From NCBI RefSeq assembly GCF_021390475.1, contig NZ_JAJUWS010000052.1:1-45307 (forward strand): a stretch of 45,307 bases of DNA. The letters run 5' to 3'. Of this stretch, positions 1-8,281 are shown piece by piece. Both the position numbers and the translations under genes were made by a program. How positions within the stretch are numbered: the first letter of the stretch is position 1; each line of letters starts with the position of its first letter. The notes under the pieces are model-generated. The model had not been told where the DNA came from and searched no databases. It was given only the letters and a program-made list of their open reading frames with translations. This DNA is from Streptomyces sp. ST2-7A. GTDB taxonomy: Bacteria > Actinomycetota > Actinomycetes > Streptomycetales > Streptomycetaceae.

Positions 1-468
1 CACCCGCCCGCCCTGCTCCCGGGAGCCCCGACCGCGTCGGGGAACCCGGCAGCGGGGGAGCCGGAGCCCGCCGGGACCCCGGTCGCCCCGCCGATCACCG
101 TCCCCACCACCGCCCCCACCACCGCCGGGAACGACATCGCGGACGGGAGGCCGGACGAGGAGTCCGGCGCGGCCCGACCGAATCTTCCGCGTCGCCGCCG
201 TCAGGAACACCTGGCACCGGAACTCCGGGAGGGCCCGCCCCGTCGGGAGGCCGACTCCGGAGTCGCCCCCGACGGCGGGCGGGGCGGACACGACCCCGGT
301 CTGATGGCCGCCTTCCTCCGGGGCGTCGAGCTCGCGGAACAAGCACAGCCCCCGGGCGCCACGGGGAACGTCAAGACCGCCGATGCGGCGGACACCGACA
401 CCGCCTCCGCGCCCCCCACGTCCCCCACCGGGAACAACCGAGGAGAATCAGTCGACCATGGCGAGTGA
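1..468 (+). CDS. cvnA: CvnA-like sensor histidine kinase, C-terminal end only
   Basis: Open from the window edge in frame 1, with 155 codons visible before TGA at 466-468. The visible part is a proline/threonine-rich linker, then a basic patch (NLPRRRRQEHLAPELRE) and a last conserved segment (GLMAAFLRGVELAEQA). This pattern is typical of the tail that follows the ATPase domain in the nitrate-sensor-like histidine kinases heading Streptomyces conservons. No catalytic domain is in the window. It overlaps the next gene by 11 bp, which fits the tight cvnA-B-C-D arrangement. The kinase is expected to be membrane-bound and to act with the roadblock protein and GTPase encoded downstream. Identification rests on the tail motif plus the unambiguous conservon context. 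Confidence 0.8.
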   Translation, partial: HPPALLPGAPTASGNPAAGEPEPAGTPVAPPITVPTTAPTTAGNDIADGRPDEESGAARPNLPRRRRQEHLAPELREGPPRREADSGVAPDGGRGGHDPGLMAAFLRGVELAEQAQPPGATGNVKTADAADTDTASAPPTSPTGNNRGESVDHGE

Positions 469-874
469 AACCCCCGCCGGCGCGAACACCGATCTGTCCT
501 GGCTGCTGACCGGCCTCGTCCAGAGGGTGCCGCACACCCGCAGCGCCCTGCTGCTGTCCAGCGACGGCCTGGTCAAGGCCGTCCACGGACTGGACACCGA
601 CGCCGCCGACCACCTGGCCGCCCTGTCCTCCGGCCTGTACTCGCTGGCCCGCAGCACCGGTGCCCGCTTCGGCGACAACGGCGAGGTCAAGCAGGTGGTG
701 GTCGAACTGGAGACCACCCTGCTGTTCGTCTCCACCGCCGGACAGGGCGCCTGCCTCGCCGTGCTGGCCGGCCGCGAGGCGGACGCCGCCGTCCTGGGTT
801 ACGAGATGGGGATGCTCGTCAAGAGCGTCCGCCCCGTCCTGGCCACACCGGCACGCCAGTCCGCCGGACAGTGA
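458..874 (+). CDS. cvnB: Roadblock/LC7 domain protein (CvnB)
   Basis: 138 residues, starting at ATG 458 with AGGAG 12 nt upstream (441-445). The whole protein is one roadblock/LC7 fold: an N-terminal LSWLLTGLVQRVPHTRSALL helix, then the strand with LLLSSDGLVKAV, and a C-terminal LAVLAGREADAAVLGYEM segment, all classic for conservon B proteins. In this family the protein is thought to regulate the small GTPase (CvnD) at the membrane, possibly as an activating-protein-like partner. It overlaps the kinase gene upstream and is separated by 4 nt from the DUF742 gene. The length of about 138 aa is standard for CvnB. Confidence 0.95.
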   Translation: MASETPAGANTDLSWLLTGLVQRVPHTRSALLLSSDGLVKAVHGLDTDAADHLAALSSGLYSLARSTGARFGDNGEVKQVVVELETTLLFVSTAGQGACLAVLAGREADAAVLGYEMGMLVKSVRPVLATPARQSAGQ

Positions 875-878
875 GCCG

Positions 879-1256
879 ATGCCGGAGTCGCACGGGGAGA
901 AGCCGTGGATGGACGAGAGGGCCGGACGTCTCGTCCGTCCCTACACCGTCAGCGACGGACGAACCCGTCCGACCTCGGAGTTCAACCTCCTGACCATGGT
1001 GATGGCGGCCGAGGGGGAGCCCGCGGAGTACCCGGGACCGGACCACTGCCGAATCCTGGAACTGTCCCGACGCCCCGTCTCGGTCGCCGAACTCGCCGCC
1101 CAGCTCCGGCTTCCGGCCACCGTCGTCAAGGTACTCCTCTCCGACCTCGTGGACATCGACGCCGTGACCACGAGGGATCCCGCCCCCGGTGCTCCCGACC
1201 CCACCGACCCAGACCTGTTGGAGGCGGTCCTGCATGGACTCCGCACACGGCTCTGA
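879..1256 (+). CDS. cvnC: DUF742 winged-helix protein (CvnC)
   Basis: 125 residues from ATG 879; an alternative start is ATG 909 (MDERAGRLVRPYTV), which is nearer the usual family N terminus. DUF742 hallmarks are visible: GRLVRPYTVSDGRT near the N terminus, LLTMVMA, and the helix-turn-helix-like CRILELSRRPVSVAELAAQL followed by VVKVLLSDLVD. The C terminus LLEAVLHGLRTRL is typical. Third component of the conservon; the biochemical role in the family is not settled, although a DNA-binding-like fold is predicted. Its 3' end overlaps the GTPase gene by 23 bp, indicating translational coupling. Confidence 0.95.
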   Translation: MPESHGEKPWMDERAGRLVRPYTVSDGRTRPTSEFNLLTMVMAAEGEPAEYPGPDHCRILELSRRPVSVAELAAQLRLPATVVKVLLSDLVDIDAVTTRDPAPGAPDPTDPDLLEAVLHGLRTRL

Positions 1257-1851
1257 TCCGTTTCCCACGGCAGTGAAGATCCTGGTCGCGGGCGGCTTCG
1301 GAGCCGGCAAGACGACCTTCGTGGGCGCCGTGAGCGAGATCGAGCCGCTCAGCACGGAGGAACTGATCACCCGGGCGAGCATCGGCACCGACGATCTCGA
1401 GGGGGTGGAGCGGAAGTCCACCACGACCGTCGCGATGGACTTCGGGCGGATCACCCTGGGCCCCGACCACGTGCTCTACCTGTTCGGCACCCCCGGGCAG
1501 GAACGTTTCTGGTTCATGTGGGACGAACTGTGCGAGGGCACGCTGGGAGCGGTGGTCATCGCAGACACCCGCCGACTGGAGGACTGCTTCGCCGCCGTCG
1601 ACTTCTTCGAACGCCGCGGACTGGGCTTCATCATCGCGGTCAACGAGTTCGACCACGCCCACCGGTACACCCCCGAGGAGGTGCGCGAGGCCATCGACCT
1701 CGACCCCGGTGTCCCCGTGGTGATGTGCGACGCCCGCCGGGCGGCCTCCGGTACCGGGGCACTCATCACCCTCGTCCAGCATCTGATCGAACGCGGGAGC
1801 AAACATGCCGATGTCGTACGACCCCGTCACCCACCTGTTGCTCACCCCTGA
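1234..1851 (+). CDS. cvnD: ATP/GTP-binding protein of conservon (CvnD)
   Basis: 205 residues from ATG 1234, which lies inside cvnC. P-loop GGFGAGKTT at about residues 19-27; the switch II region reads FGTPGQERFWFMWDEL, the normal form in this family where the usual DxxG is altered; the base-recognition motif is NEFD. CvnD proteins are Ras-like GTPases that form a membrane complex with CvnA and CvnB. The spacing and order are exactly those of Streptomyces conservons. Its last 47 bp overlap the following GAF-domain gene. Confidence 0.95.
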   Translation: MDSAHGSDPFPTAVKILVAGGFGAGKTTFVGAVSEIEPLSTEELITRASIGTDDLEGVERKSTTTVAMDFGRITLGPDHVLYLFGTPGQERFWFMWDELCEGTLGAVVIADTRRLEDCFAAVDFFERRGLGFIIAVNEFDHAHRYTPEEVREAIDLDPGVPVVMCDARRAASGTGALITLVQHLIERGSKHADVVRPRHPPVAHP

Positions 1852-2395
1852 GGACGTCGACGCCCCGCGCCGGGTGGCGCGTCTGCGCGAGTTGGGCGTT
1901 GGTCGGGAACCGCGCCCGGAGTTCGACGCCTTCGCCCGACGTCTGGCCGCGGCCGGCGGGGCACCGTTCGCGATGGTGAACCTGATCGACGGAAAGGGGC
2001 AGTACTTCGCGGGTCTCCACACCCCGGAGACCGACCGGCCGCCGACTCCCGGCGCCGATGAGGAGGCCCTTCCCGGGCGGGTGATGGAGCTGGACCACGG
2101 CTACTGTCCGCACGTGGTGGTGCGCCGCCGGGCGCTGGTGCTGGAGGACGTCCGCGACTACTCGCGCTTCGCCGGCAACCCGGTGGTCGACGCGCTCGGC
2201 ATCCGCGCCTACATGGGCGCGCCGATCACGGATCACTCGGGGATGGCGCTGGGCACCGTCTGCGTGATGGCCCGCGAGCCGATGTCCTGGGGCAGCCGGG
2301 GACTGGGGACCATCAAGGCGATGGCCGACGAGATGTCCGTGACGATCCGGCGCGGGGTGCCGCCCGTCGACGCGCGGGGCCGGTCGGGGAGCTGA
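1805..2395 (+). CDS. GAF domain-containing protein of the conservon
   Basis: 196 residues from ATG 1805 (in-frame ATG 1811 is the alternative and is closer to the common MSYDPVTHLLLTPED start). One GAF domain occupies about residues 35-185: FAMVNLIDGKGQYFAGL, then DHGYCPHVVVRRRALVLEDV with the YC dipeptide common in redox-sensing GAF domains, and IRAYMGAPITDHSGMALGTV. It overlaps cvnD by 47 bp, so it is translated as the fifth member of the operon. A GAF protein after cvnD is known in several conservons. It may sense a small ligand or redox state, but no ligand can be assigned. No clear rho-independent terminator was seen in the 180 bp that follow. Confidence 0.9.
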   Translation: MPMSYDPVTHLLLTPEDVDAPRRVARLRELGVGREPRPEFDAFARRLAAAGGAPFAMVNLIDGKGQYFAGLHTPETDRPPTPGADEEALPGRVMELDHGYCPHVVVRRRALVLEDVRDYSRFAGNPVVDALGIRAYMGAPITDHSGMALGTVCVMAREPMSWGSRGLGTIKAMADEMSVTIRRGVPPVDARGRSGS

Positions 2396-2575
2396 TATCG
2401 GCGGCGGGCCCCCGTGGCGGTCGACACCGTGCGGTGCCGTGCCGGGCGGTGTGCCGGGTAGGGCCGGGTTCCCCCGGGGACGCGGCGCCGCCGGATCCCC
2501 CGAGGTCCGACCGTGCCGTGGCGCCCGGCCGGTGGGAAGGGCCGCGCGGGCGGCGTGCAGGCGTCCCGGCCGCCC

Positions 2576-4741
2576 TCACACCGTGACGGGCAACTGCTCC
2601 GGGGGTCCGGGCCGCGCGTAGTACCACCCCTGTGCCGAGTCACACCCCAACTCCCGGAGCCGGTCGGCCTGCCCGGAGGTCTCCACGCCCTCCACGGTCA
2701 CCGCCAACCCCAGGGTGTGCGCCAGTGACACGATGCCGTCCACGATCTTCAGATCCACCGGATCGGCCGGGTGGTGCTGCAATCCCTCGGTGAAGGAACG
2801 GTCCAGCTTCAACGTCCCGGCCGGCAACCTGCGCAGACTCGCCAGATTGGAGTAGCCCGTCCCGAAATCGTCCAGCGCTATACCCACCCCCAGCTCCGAG
2901 AGCTTGCGCAGCGGCTTCAACTCGTGGTCGTCCGCCCGCACCATGGCGCTCTCGGTCACCTCCAGACACAGGGCCTCCGGTGCCAGGGAGAACTCCTCCA
3001 GCACCCCCACCGTCTCCTCCACCAGATCCGGGTGGTGCAACTGGCGGGGGGAGAGATTCACGTTCACCCGCAGCGGCTCGCGGCCCCCCCTGCCCTCGTC
3101 CTGCCACTCACGGGCCTGGCGCACCGCCTCGCGCAGCACCCAGCGGCCCAGCGGCACGATCAGGCCGGTGTGCTCGGCCAGCGGGATGAAACGGTCGGGC
3201 CCCAGCACGCCGTGCCGGGGGTGACTCCACCGCACCAGCGCCTCGGCCCCCTCCGTCCGCCCGTCCGCCATCCGGATCAGCGGCTGGTACTCGATGAAGA
3301 ACTCGCACCCCTTCAGCGCGCCCGGCAGGTGGTGGGTCAGGTGGTGCCGGCTGATGGCCCGGGCGTCGGAGTCCGGATCGGCCACCGCGTAGCGGTTACC
3401 GCCCTCGGCCTTGGCCCGGTACATGGTGATCTCGGCGCTGCGCAGCACCTCCGAGGAGCTGAGTTCCCGCACCTCGCCCTCCACCACGCCGATGCTGGTG
3501 CGCACCATCAGTTCGCGCCCTCCGACCTCCACCGGCGAGGAGAGCGCCTCCAGGGCGCGCTGGGCCATCCCCACCACCTCGGCGGGGGAGGAGGGGTCCG
3601 GCACCATGGCGACGAACTCGTCGCCGCCGATCCGCGCCAGCAGCCGACCGCGCCCGGCCAGCGCCTCGTCCAGCCGCTCGGCCACCGCGATCAGCAGCTG
3701 GTCGCCGACGGCGTGTCCCAGGCTGTCGTTGACCGCTTTGAAGCCGTCCAGGTCCAGGTAACACAATCCGACGCGCCGGTACCCGCTGTCGATGGAGAAC
3801 CCCTGTTCCAGGCGCTCGAAGAACAGGGCGCGGTTGGGGAGGTGGGTCAGCTCGTCGTGGGTGGCCTGGTAGCGCAGCCGCAGGTTGAACAGTCGGCGCT
3901 CGGAGACGTCCTCCATCATCGCCAGCATGTACTGCGGCTCCCCGTTGGGATCGCGCAGCAGCGACACGGTGAGATTGGTCCACAGTACGGTGCCGTCGGT
4001 GCGCGGGTACGGCTTCTCCACCCGGTAGTGGTCGCGTTCCCCCCGCATCAGCTCGCCCTGCAGCCGCCAGACCTCCGGCGCGTCGTCCGGGTGGGTCCAG
4101 TCCCGCACGTTCCGGCTGCGGATGTGGTACTCCGAACCGCCCAGCATCCGGGCCAACGACTCGTTGAAGTCGAGGATCCGCCCCTCCATGTCGGCGATCC
4201 CGATACCCAGGGCCGCGTCCCGGAAGATCGCCCGGAACCGGGCCTCGCTCTCGTGCAGCGCCCCGGCGATCTCCTTCTGCGCGGTCAGGGCGGCCCGCGA
4301 GAGGGTCTCCTGTTCGCTGCGGGTGCGCTCCTGGAGGGCACGGGCGAAGCCGGCGGCGATGGCGTGCTGGAGGCGGGATGAGCGCACCCGTGCCTCCTCG
4401 ATCTCCAGCCGGTGGGATTCCAGGCAGTAGAGCAGGAGGTAGGCGTCGATGACGCCGAGCATCCCGGGGAGCGAGTCCGCACCGGTGCAGTGCGCGCGCA
4501 CCAACTCCTCTCCCACCCCCTGGCCGGGGCCGGGGTCGAAGGGGTGCGAGTGCAGGGCCGCGGTCAGCCGATGGGTCAGCTCCAGCAGGAGGTCGGCGAA
4601 CTCCTCCCGGGTCATCGAGGTGGCCGTGGAGGGGTAGATGGCGCGGCACCAGATACGGGCGAACCGCTCCGGTCCGTCCGGGGGCTCCGCGGCGCCGTCG
4701 GTGTCCGTTCCCCGCGGCGCCCCCGGGTGGGCAGGTGTCAC
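2576..4741 (-). CDS. PAS-GGDEF-EAL bifunctional diguanylate cyclase/phosphodiesterase (RmdA-like)
   Basis: 721 residues. The start is GTG 4741-4739, which overlaps the stop of the upstream methyltransferase gene (GTGA). Order of domains: an alpha-helical N-terminal region (about 30-160), PAS/PAC (about 163-285), GGDEF (about 288-455, motif IGGDEF at 371-376, intact) and EAL (about 470-721, motif AEALVRW starting near 499, intact). It is expected to make and degrade cyclic di-GMP in response to the PAS signal. The position of the inhibitory RxxD site reads GRGR, so allosteric feedback inhibition is probably lost. The architecture matches Streptomyces RmdA; orthology is likely but not proven. 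Reading frames continue far upstream of this start, but the methyltransferase overlap fixes the start. Confidence 0.93.
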   Translation of the reverse strand: MTPAHPGAPRGTDTDGAAEPPDGPERFARIWCRAIYPSTATSMTREEFADLLLELTHRLTAALHSHPFDPGPGQGVGEELVRAHCTGADSLPGMLGVIDAYLLLYCLESHRLEIEEARVRSSRLQHAIAAGFARALQERTRSEQETLSRAALTAQKEIAGALHESEARFRAIFRDAALGIGIADMEGRILDFNESLARMLGGSEYHIRSRNVRDWTHPDDAPEVWRLQGELMRGERDHYRVEKPYPRTDGTVLWTNLTVSLLRDPNGEPQYMLAMMEDVSERRLFNLRLRYQATHDELTHLPNRALFFERLEQGFSIDSGYRRVGLCYLDLDGFKAVNDSLGHAVGDQLLIAVAERLDEALAGRGRLLARIGGDEFVAMVPDPSSPAEVVGMAQRALEALSSPVEVGGRELMVRTSIGVVEGEVRELSSSEVLRSAEITMYRAKAEGGNRYAVADPDSDARAISRHHLTHHLPGALKGCEFFIEYQPLIRMADGRTEGAEALVRWSHPRHGVLGPDRFIPLAEHTGLIVPLGRWVLREAVRQAREWQDEGRGGREPLRVNVNLSPRQLHHPDLVEETVGVLEEFSLAPEALCLEVTESAMVRADDHELKPLRKLSELGVGIALDDFGTGYSNLASLRRLPAGTLKLDRSFTEGLQHHPADPVDLKIVDGIVSLAHTLGLAVTVEGVETSGQADRLRELGCDSAQGWYYARPGPPEQLPVTV

Positions 4742-5550
4742 GCCGTGCGTCCCACTCCCGCGAAGCCCGTGAAGACCACGGGGTCCTCCTGGTCCAGGGA
4801 TCCCTCCGGCCGCCACTCGGGCATGGGCACCAGACCGGGGTCCACCAGCTCCATGCCCTCGAAGAAGGCGGTGACCTCCTCCCGGTTGCGCATCACCAGG
4901 TTGTTGCCGCCCTTGCGGTAGACGTCGGTGACCGCGTCGCCCTCCTCCTCGGTGCGCGGACCGGTGTCGGTCGAGGCGTGGGTGAGGATCAGCAGGCTGC
5001 CGGTGGCCATCGCGGCGCGGTAGGTCGCCATCGTCTCCAACGGCTTGTCGGCGTCCTCCACGAAGTGCAGCAGGGCCACGAGCAGCAGCGCGATCGGACG
5101 GTCGAAGTCGAGGAGTTCGCGGGCCTCGGGGCTGTTCAGCACGGCCTCCGGCTCCCGGAAGTCGGCGGCCAGGACGCGGGTTCGCTCGTCCTCCTCGAGC
5201 ACGGCCCGGCCGTGCGCGACGGCCACCGGGTCGCGATCCACGTACAGTACCCGGGCCTCCGGGTGTGCGGCGCGGGCCACCTCGTGGACGTTGCCGAAGG
5301 TGGGTATCCCCGACCCGATGTCGAGGAACTGGGTGATCCCCCCGTCCACCGCGTACCGGACCGCCCGGCGCATGAAGGCGCGGTTCGCCTGCATGATCTT
5401 CGGCAGGCCCGGGAATGCCTTCATGGCCGCGCGGGCGGCGACCCGGTCGGTCTCGAAGTTGTGGGATCCGCCCAGGTAGTAGTCGTACATTCGCGCGACG
5501 CTCGGTACGGACAGATCGATTCCCTGCGGGGCCCAGTCGGGTCGCTCCAT
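4738..5550 (-). CDS. SAM-dependent methyltransferase, DUF574 (Methyltransf_19) family
   Basis: 270 residues from ATG 5550; ATG 5556 is two codons upstream but would leave no space after the GGGAG ribosome site, so the downstream ATG is preferred. Family signatures: VARMYDYYLGGSHNFETDR at the N terminus, the SAM-binding glycine motif FLDIGSGIPTFGNVHE, and YVDRDPVAVAHG. Streptomyces genomes carry many paralogues whose substrates are unknown. It is the first gene of a two-gene operon; the GTGA overlap couples it to the cyclic-di-GMP enzyme, suggesting a shared regulatory role. Catalytic residues look intact. Confidence 0.93.
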   Translation of the reverse strand: MERPDWAPQGIDLSVPSVARMYDYYLGGSHNFETDRVAARAAMKAFPGLPKIMQANRAFMRRAVRYAVDGGITQFLDIGSGIPTFGNVHEVARAAHPEARVLYVDRDPVAVAHGRAVLEEDERTRVLAADFREPEAVLNSPEARELLDFDRPIALLLVALLHFVEDADKPLETMATYRAAMATGSLLILTHASTDTGPRTEEEGDAVTDVYRKGGNNLVMRNREEVTAFFEGMELVDPGLVPMPEWRPEGSLDQEDPVVFTGFAGVGRTA

Positions 5551-5850
5551 CAACATCTCCCGGAGATCGGTGATTTGGAGTCCGGGCAGAGCGTACTGAC
5601 CGGTGGGGCGGGTAGGGAAGCAAAGCGGGGGTGAAGGTTCCGCCGATGGGGAGATCAGTGGGCATATGCGCGGGTTTGCCGGGTGTGATCCGGTGCTTGC
5701 CGCGGACGCCCGGGGCGACCCCGGACGATCCCCCCGACGCCCCGATCCACCGCCCTTTCCGGGCCGTTCGCCTCCTCGGCGCGGTGTGCGGAAGGTGTGC
5801 CCGGCATGTGCCGCAAGCCCCCGCGAAAGTCGGGGAGTTCCTCCCGGACG

Positions 5851-5893
5851 CCGTACCGCCCCGATCCCGGGCGCGGGGATCGGGGCGGTACGG
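5851..5893 (-). terminator. Strong hairpin, terminator of the Rpf-M23 gene
   Basis: Perfect 18-bp stem: arm 5851-5868, loop of 7 nt (5869-5875), arm 5876-5893. It begins 33 bp beyond the minus-strand stop of the Rpf-M23 gene and has no U-tract, as is common in high-GC actinobacteria. The rest of 5551-5850 is the leader/promoter region of the methyltransferase operon; I see no gene in it and no confident promoter. Confidence 0.8.
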
Positions 5894-5925
5894 GGTGCCG
5901 CGTTCCGGCGGTGCGACGATCCGGC

Positions 5926-7164
5926 TCAGATGCCGACGCCGTTCTGCCGGAGATAGGCGACCGGGTCGATATCGGTGCCGAAGCCCGGGCCGGTCCGTAC
6001 CTCGAAGTGCAGGTGTGGGCCGGTGGAGTTGCCGGTGGAGCCCGACCGTCCCAGCCGCTGCCCGGTACCCACGGGCTGACCGGTCGACACCGAGATCGCC
6101 GACAGGTGCGCGTACTGGCTGTACCTGCCGTCGTCGTGACGGACGATCACCTCGTATCCGAAGGATCCGGACCAGCCGGCCGAGACGACCTTCCCGGAGG
6201 TCACCGAGCGCACGGTGCTGCCGGTGGGCACGGGGAAGTCCACCCCGGTGTGGTAGCCCAGGGACCAACCACTGCCCCGGGTGCGGTACGACGCCCCGGT
6301 GGCGCCCTCCACCGGGGTGGTATGGGAAACCTTGGCGGGAGCCGGGGCGGGGGCCGGCTTCTCGACCGCCGCGGGCTTCGGGGCGGGCTTCCCGGTCTGT
6401 GCCGGGGCCGGGTCCGCACGCCGTTCGTCCCGGGAGGCGGGTCGCTCCGCGACGACGGTGCCGGGCAGGGCCAACCGCTGACCGGGCAGGATCAGGTCGG
6501 GGTTGTCCCCGATGACGGAACGGTTCAGTTCGTACAGCGACTGCCAGCCGCCCTTGACGGAGTGTTGCCCGGCGATCCGGTACAGGGTGTCCCCGCGCAC
6601 CACCCGGTGGTCGTCCGTGCCGCTCTGCGGCACCTTGCCGGCGCCGGCCGTCCGCACGGAACCCCCCGCGCCCTCCGGGGGCGTCCCGGCGGTGTCCCCA
6701 CCGGCGTCGGCCGGGGCGGGGTCCTCCGCCCGGGCCTTCGGGCCGGCCTGCGTGAGCGGCTCCGGGGCGATGGTGGGTGCCCCGGCACCGCGCACCAGGC
6801 CGGCGCGGGTGGAGCAGACCGGCCACGCGCCGGGGCCCTGGCCGTCCAACACCCGTTCCGCGACGGCGATCTGCTGATCACGGCCGGCGAGGTCGGCCCG
6901 GGGCGCGTACTCGCCGCCGCCGAACTCCTCCCAGGTGCTCTGCTTGAACTGCAGGCCGCCGTAGTGGCCGTTGCCGGTGTTGATGTCCCAGGTGCCGTCG
7001 CTCTCGCAGTCGGCGACCTTCTCCCAGACCTCGAGCGGCGCGGCCTGGGCACCACCGACCGATACCAGCGGCAGGGCCAGACCGGCTCCGGAGGCGGTGA
7101 CGGTCAACGAGGCCCGGACGCCGGGGCTCGGTCGGTGCCGACGATGACGCCCTCGTGTGGTCAT
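5926..7164 (-). CDS. Secreted cell wall hydrolase: Rpf transglycosylase-like + LysM + M23 peptidase
   Basis: 412 residues from ATG 7164 with GGGAGG 7 nt upstream. Residues 1-41 form a signal peptide (basic start, hydrophobic core, AQA cleavage region). An Rpf/transglycosylase-like domain spans about 43-120 with the catalytic Glu in ADCESDGTWD (E54) and the GHYGGLQF motif. LysM at about 185-234 (HRVVRGDTLYRIA). A Pro/Ala/Lys linker (about 250-280) leads to an M23 (LytM) peptidase at about 290-405 with zinc ligands H305 and D309 (YHTGVDF) and H384/H386 (GPHLHFEV). It should cleave peptidoglycan glycan strands and peptide cross-links during germination or growth. The architecture matches the RpfD type of Streptomyces (from memory). 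I found no convincing c-di-AMP riboswitch upstream. Confidence 0.92.
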   Translation of the reverse strand: MTTRGRHRRHRPSPGVRASLTVTASGAGLALPLVSVGGAQAAPLEVWEKVADCESDGTWDINTGNGHYGGLQFKQSTWEEFGGGEYAPRADLAGRDQQIAVAERVLDGQGPGAWPVCSTRAGLVRGAGAPTIAPEPLTQAGPKARAEDPAPADAGGDTAGTPPEGAGGSVRTAGAGKVPQSGTDDHRVVRGDTLYRIAGQHSVKGGWQSLYELNRSVIGDNPDLILPGQRLALPGTVVAERPASRDERRADPAPAQTGKPAPKPAAVEKPAPAPAPAKVSHTTPVEGATGASYRTRGSGWSLGYHTGVDFPVPTGSTVRSVTSGKVVSAGWSGSFGYEVIVRHDDGRYSQYAHLSAISVSTGQPVGTGQRLGRSGSTGNSTGPHLHFEVRTGPGFGTDIDPVAYLRQNGVGI

Positions 7165-7187
7165 CCGAGGTCCTCCCCGTTCCGGAC

Positions 7188-7203
7188 GCCCCGGTGACGG
7201 GGC
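7188..7203 (-). other. Small hairpin in the leader of the Rpf-M23 gene
   Basis: Perfect 6-bp stem GCCCCG / CGGGGC around a 4-nt loop, ending 24 bp upstream of the start codon and just before the ribosome site. It may influence mRNA structure. The 250 bp further upstream to 7458 show no gene and no recognisable riboswitch. Confidence 0.35.
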
Positions 7204-7458
7204 ATCGGTGCGCGAACTGCCGCCTGCTTGCGCGGCGCACCCAGGCTAGGGGCTGCGCAGCGCACCGACAAGGGAGCGCAGGGTATTCGCCGGACCGACA
7301 CCCGGGGGCGGCCCGGGGCGCGGACGGAGCGCCGGTGGGCGCGCGCTCCCTCCGCGAACGGTTCCGACGCGCCCCGGCGAAGGACCGAATGACGAACCGT
7401 CCGCCCCCGGCGGACGGCCCGGCTCCCGCGAACCGGTCCGCCCGCCCCGGTCCGACCC

Positions 7459-7929
7459 TCACTCCCGGGGCAGCACCCCCCGCTCCTCGAAGACCCGACG
7501 GACCACGGCCATCGCGCACAACGCCCGCGGGAAACCCGCGTACACCGCGCACTGCATGACGGCCTCGACGATCTCCGAGGGATCCAGACCCACGTTCAGG
7601 GCCCCGTGGACGTGCAGGGTCAGGGCGGGGTCGCAGCCACCTATCCCGCTCAGCACGCTGATCGCCACCAGGGAGCGCTGCCGGTGGTCCAGTCCCGGTG
7701 AGCTGTGCACCTCCCCGTACGCGAACTCCACGATGAAACGACCGAGCTCGGGGGCAACATCGGCGAGGTCCCCCAATACGGTGTCCGCGTGCGGGCCCAG
7801 TACCTGCCGCATCCTGTCCATGCCCCGCTTGTGTCGCTCCTCGTCCCCGGTGGTGTCCCCGGGGATGTCCCCGGCATCGGTTCCCCCGGAGTCGTGTCCG
7901 GCGGTGCGGGTACCTGCCGTCTCGGTCAT
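7459..7929 (-). CDS. Carboxymuconolactone decarboxylase family protein
   Basis: 156 residues from ATG 7929. After about 30 low-complexity residues the sequence matches the PcaC/AhpD-like fold: LGRFIVEFAYGEVHSSPGLD, then QRSLVAISVLSGIGG and LHVHGALNVGLDPSEIVEAV with the conserved His and Glu. There is no CxxC pair, so it is unlikely to be an AhpD-type disulfide reductase and is closer to the PcaC type. The true substrate is unknown: no protocatechuate operon surrounds it, although a PcaF-like thiolase lies 13 kb away. It is monocistronic, and divergent from the metallo-hydrolase gene. Confidence 0.88.
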   Translation of the reverse strand: MTETAGTRTAGHDSGGTDAGDIPGDTTGDEERHKRGMDRMRQVLGPHADTVLGDLADVAPELGRFIVEFAYGEVHSSPGLDHRQRSLVAISVLSGIGGCDPALTLHVHGALNVGLDPSEIVEAVMQCAVYAGFPRALCAMAVVRRVFEERGVLPRE

Positions 7930-8281
7930 CTGTCCTTACCCTTCCCCTGTGATCCCCTGCGAGTCCCCGTGGTCCCCGGGGGCCGACCGCGAACCGGTCC
8001 CGCCCCGACGCGGGGTCCGATCCGGCCCCTCACGGGCCCCACCCCGGGGCCACCCGACCGGTTCCGGGCCCCCGGACGCGCGGTGAGCGCATCCTTACCC
8101 CGGGAACAAGCCTTCCATCGACCCCCGTGCGCCCGCGTACGCCGCCCGTATCGAGGACGTGTGCGTTACCCCGATGCGGGTGAGGATGGAAAGCAGGAGA
8201 AAAGAGGAAAGACGTCGGGACCCCGTTCCCGACGAGGGCGGGTCCCTCCGGCCCCGCCCGCGACCGGCACCTGGAGGTCCG
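7930..8281. other. Divergent intergenic region
   Basis: 352 bp between two divergent genes, expected to hold both promoters. No gene is supported. The stretch 8187-8216 is unusually purine-rich and A-rich for this genome and includes a possible alternative upstream start (ATG 8189) for the next gene. No confident -35/-10 pair could be assigned. Confidence 0.4.

Noticed and set aside
2576..6826. A single open frame of over 1,400 codons on the minus strand
   Set aside because: Only its last 721 codons have domains; the rest is the shadow of the methyltransferase and Rpf-M23 genes. The GTGA overlap fixes the real start at 4741.
7165..7458. c-di-AMP (ydaO-yuaA) riboswitch upstream of the Rpf-type gene
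   Set aside because: Expected from rpfA genes, but I could not find the conserved core sequences; only a small hairpin is present.
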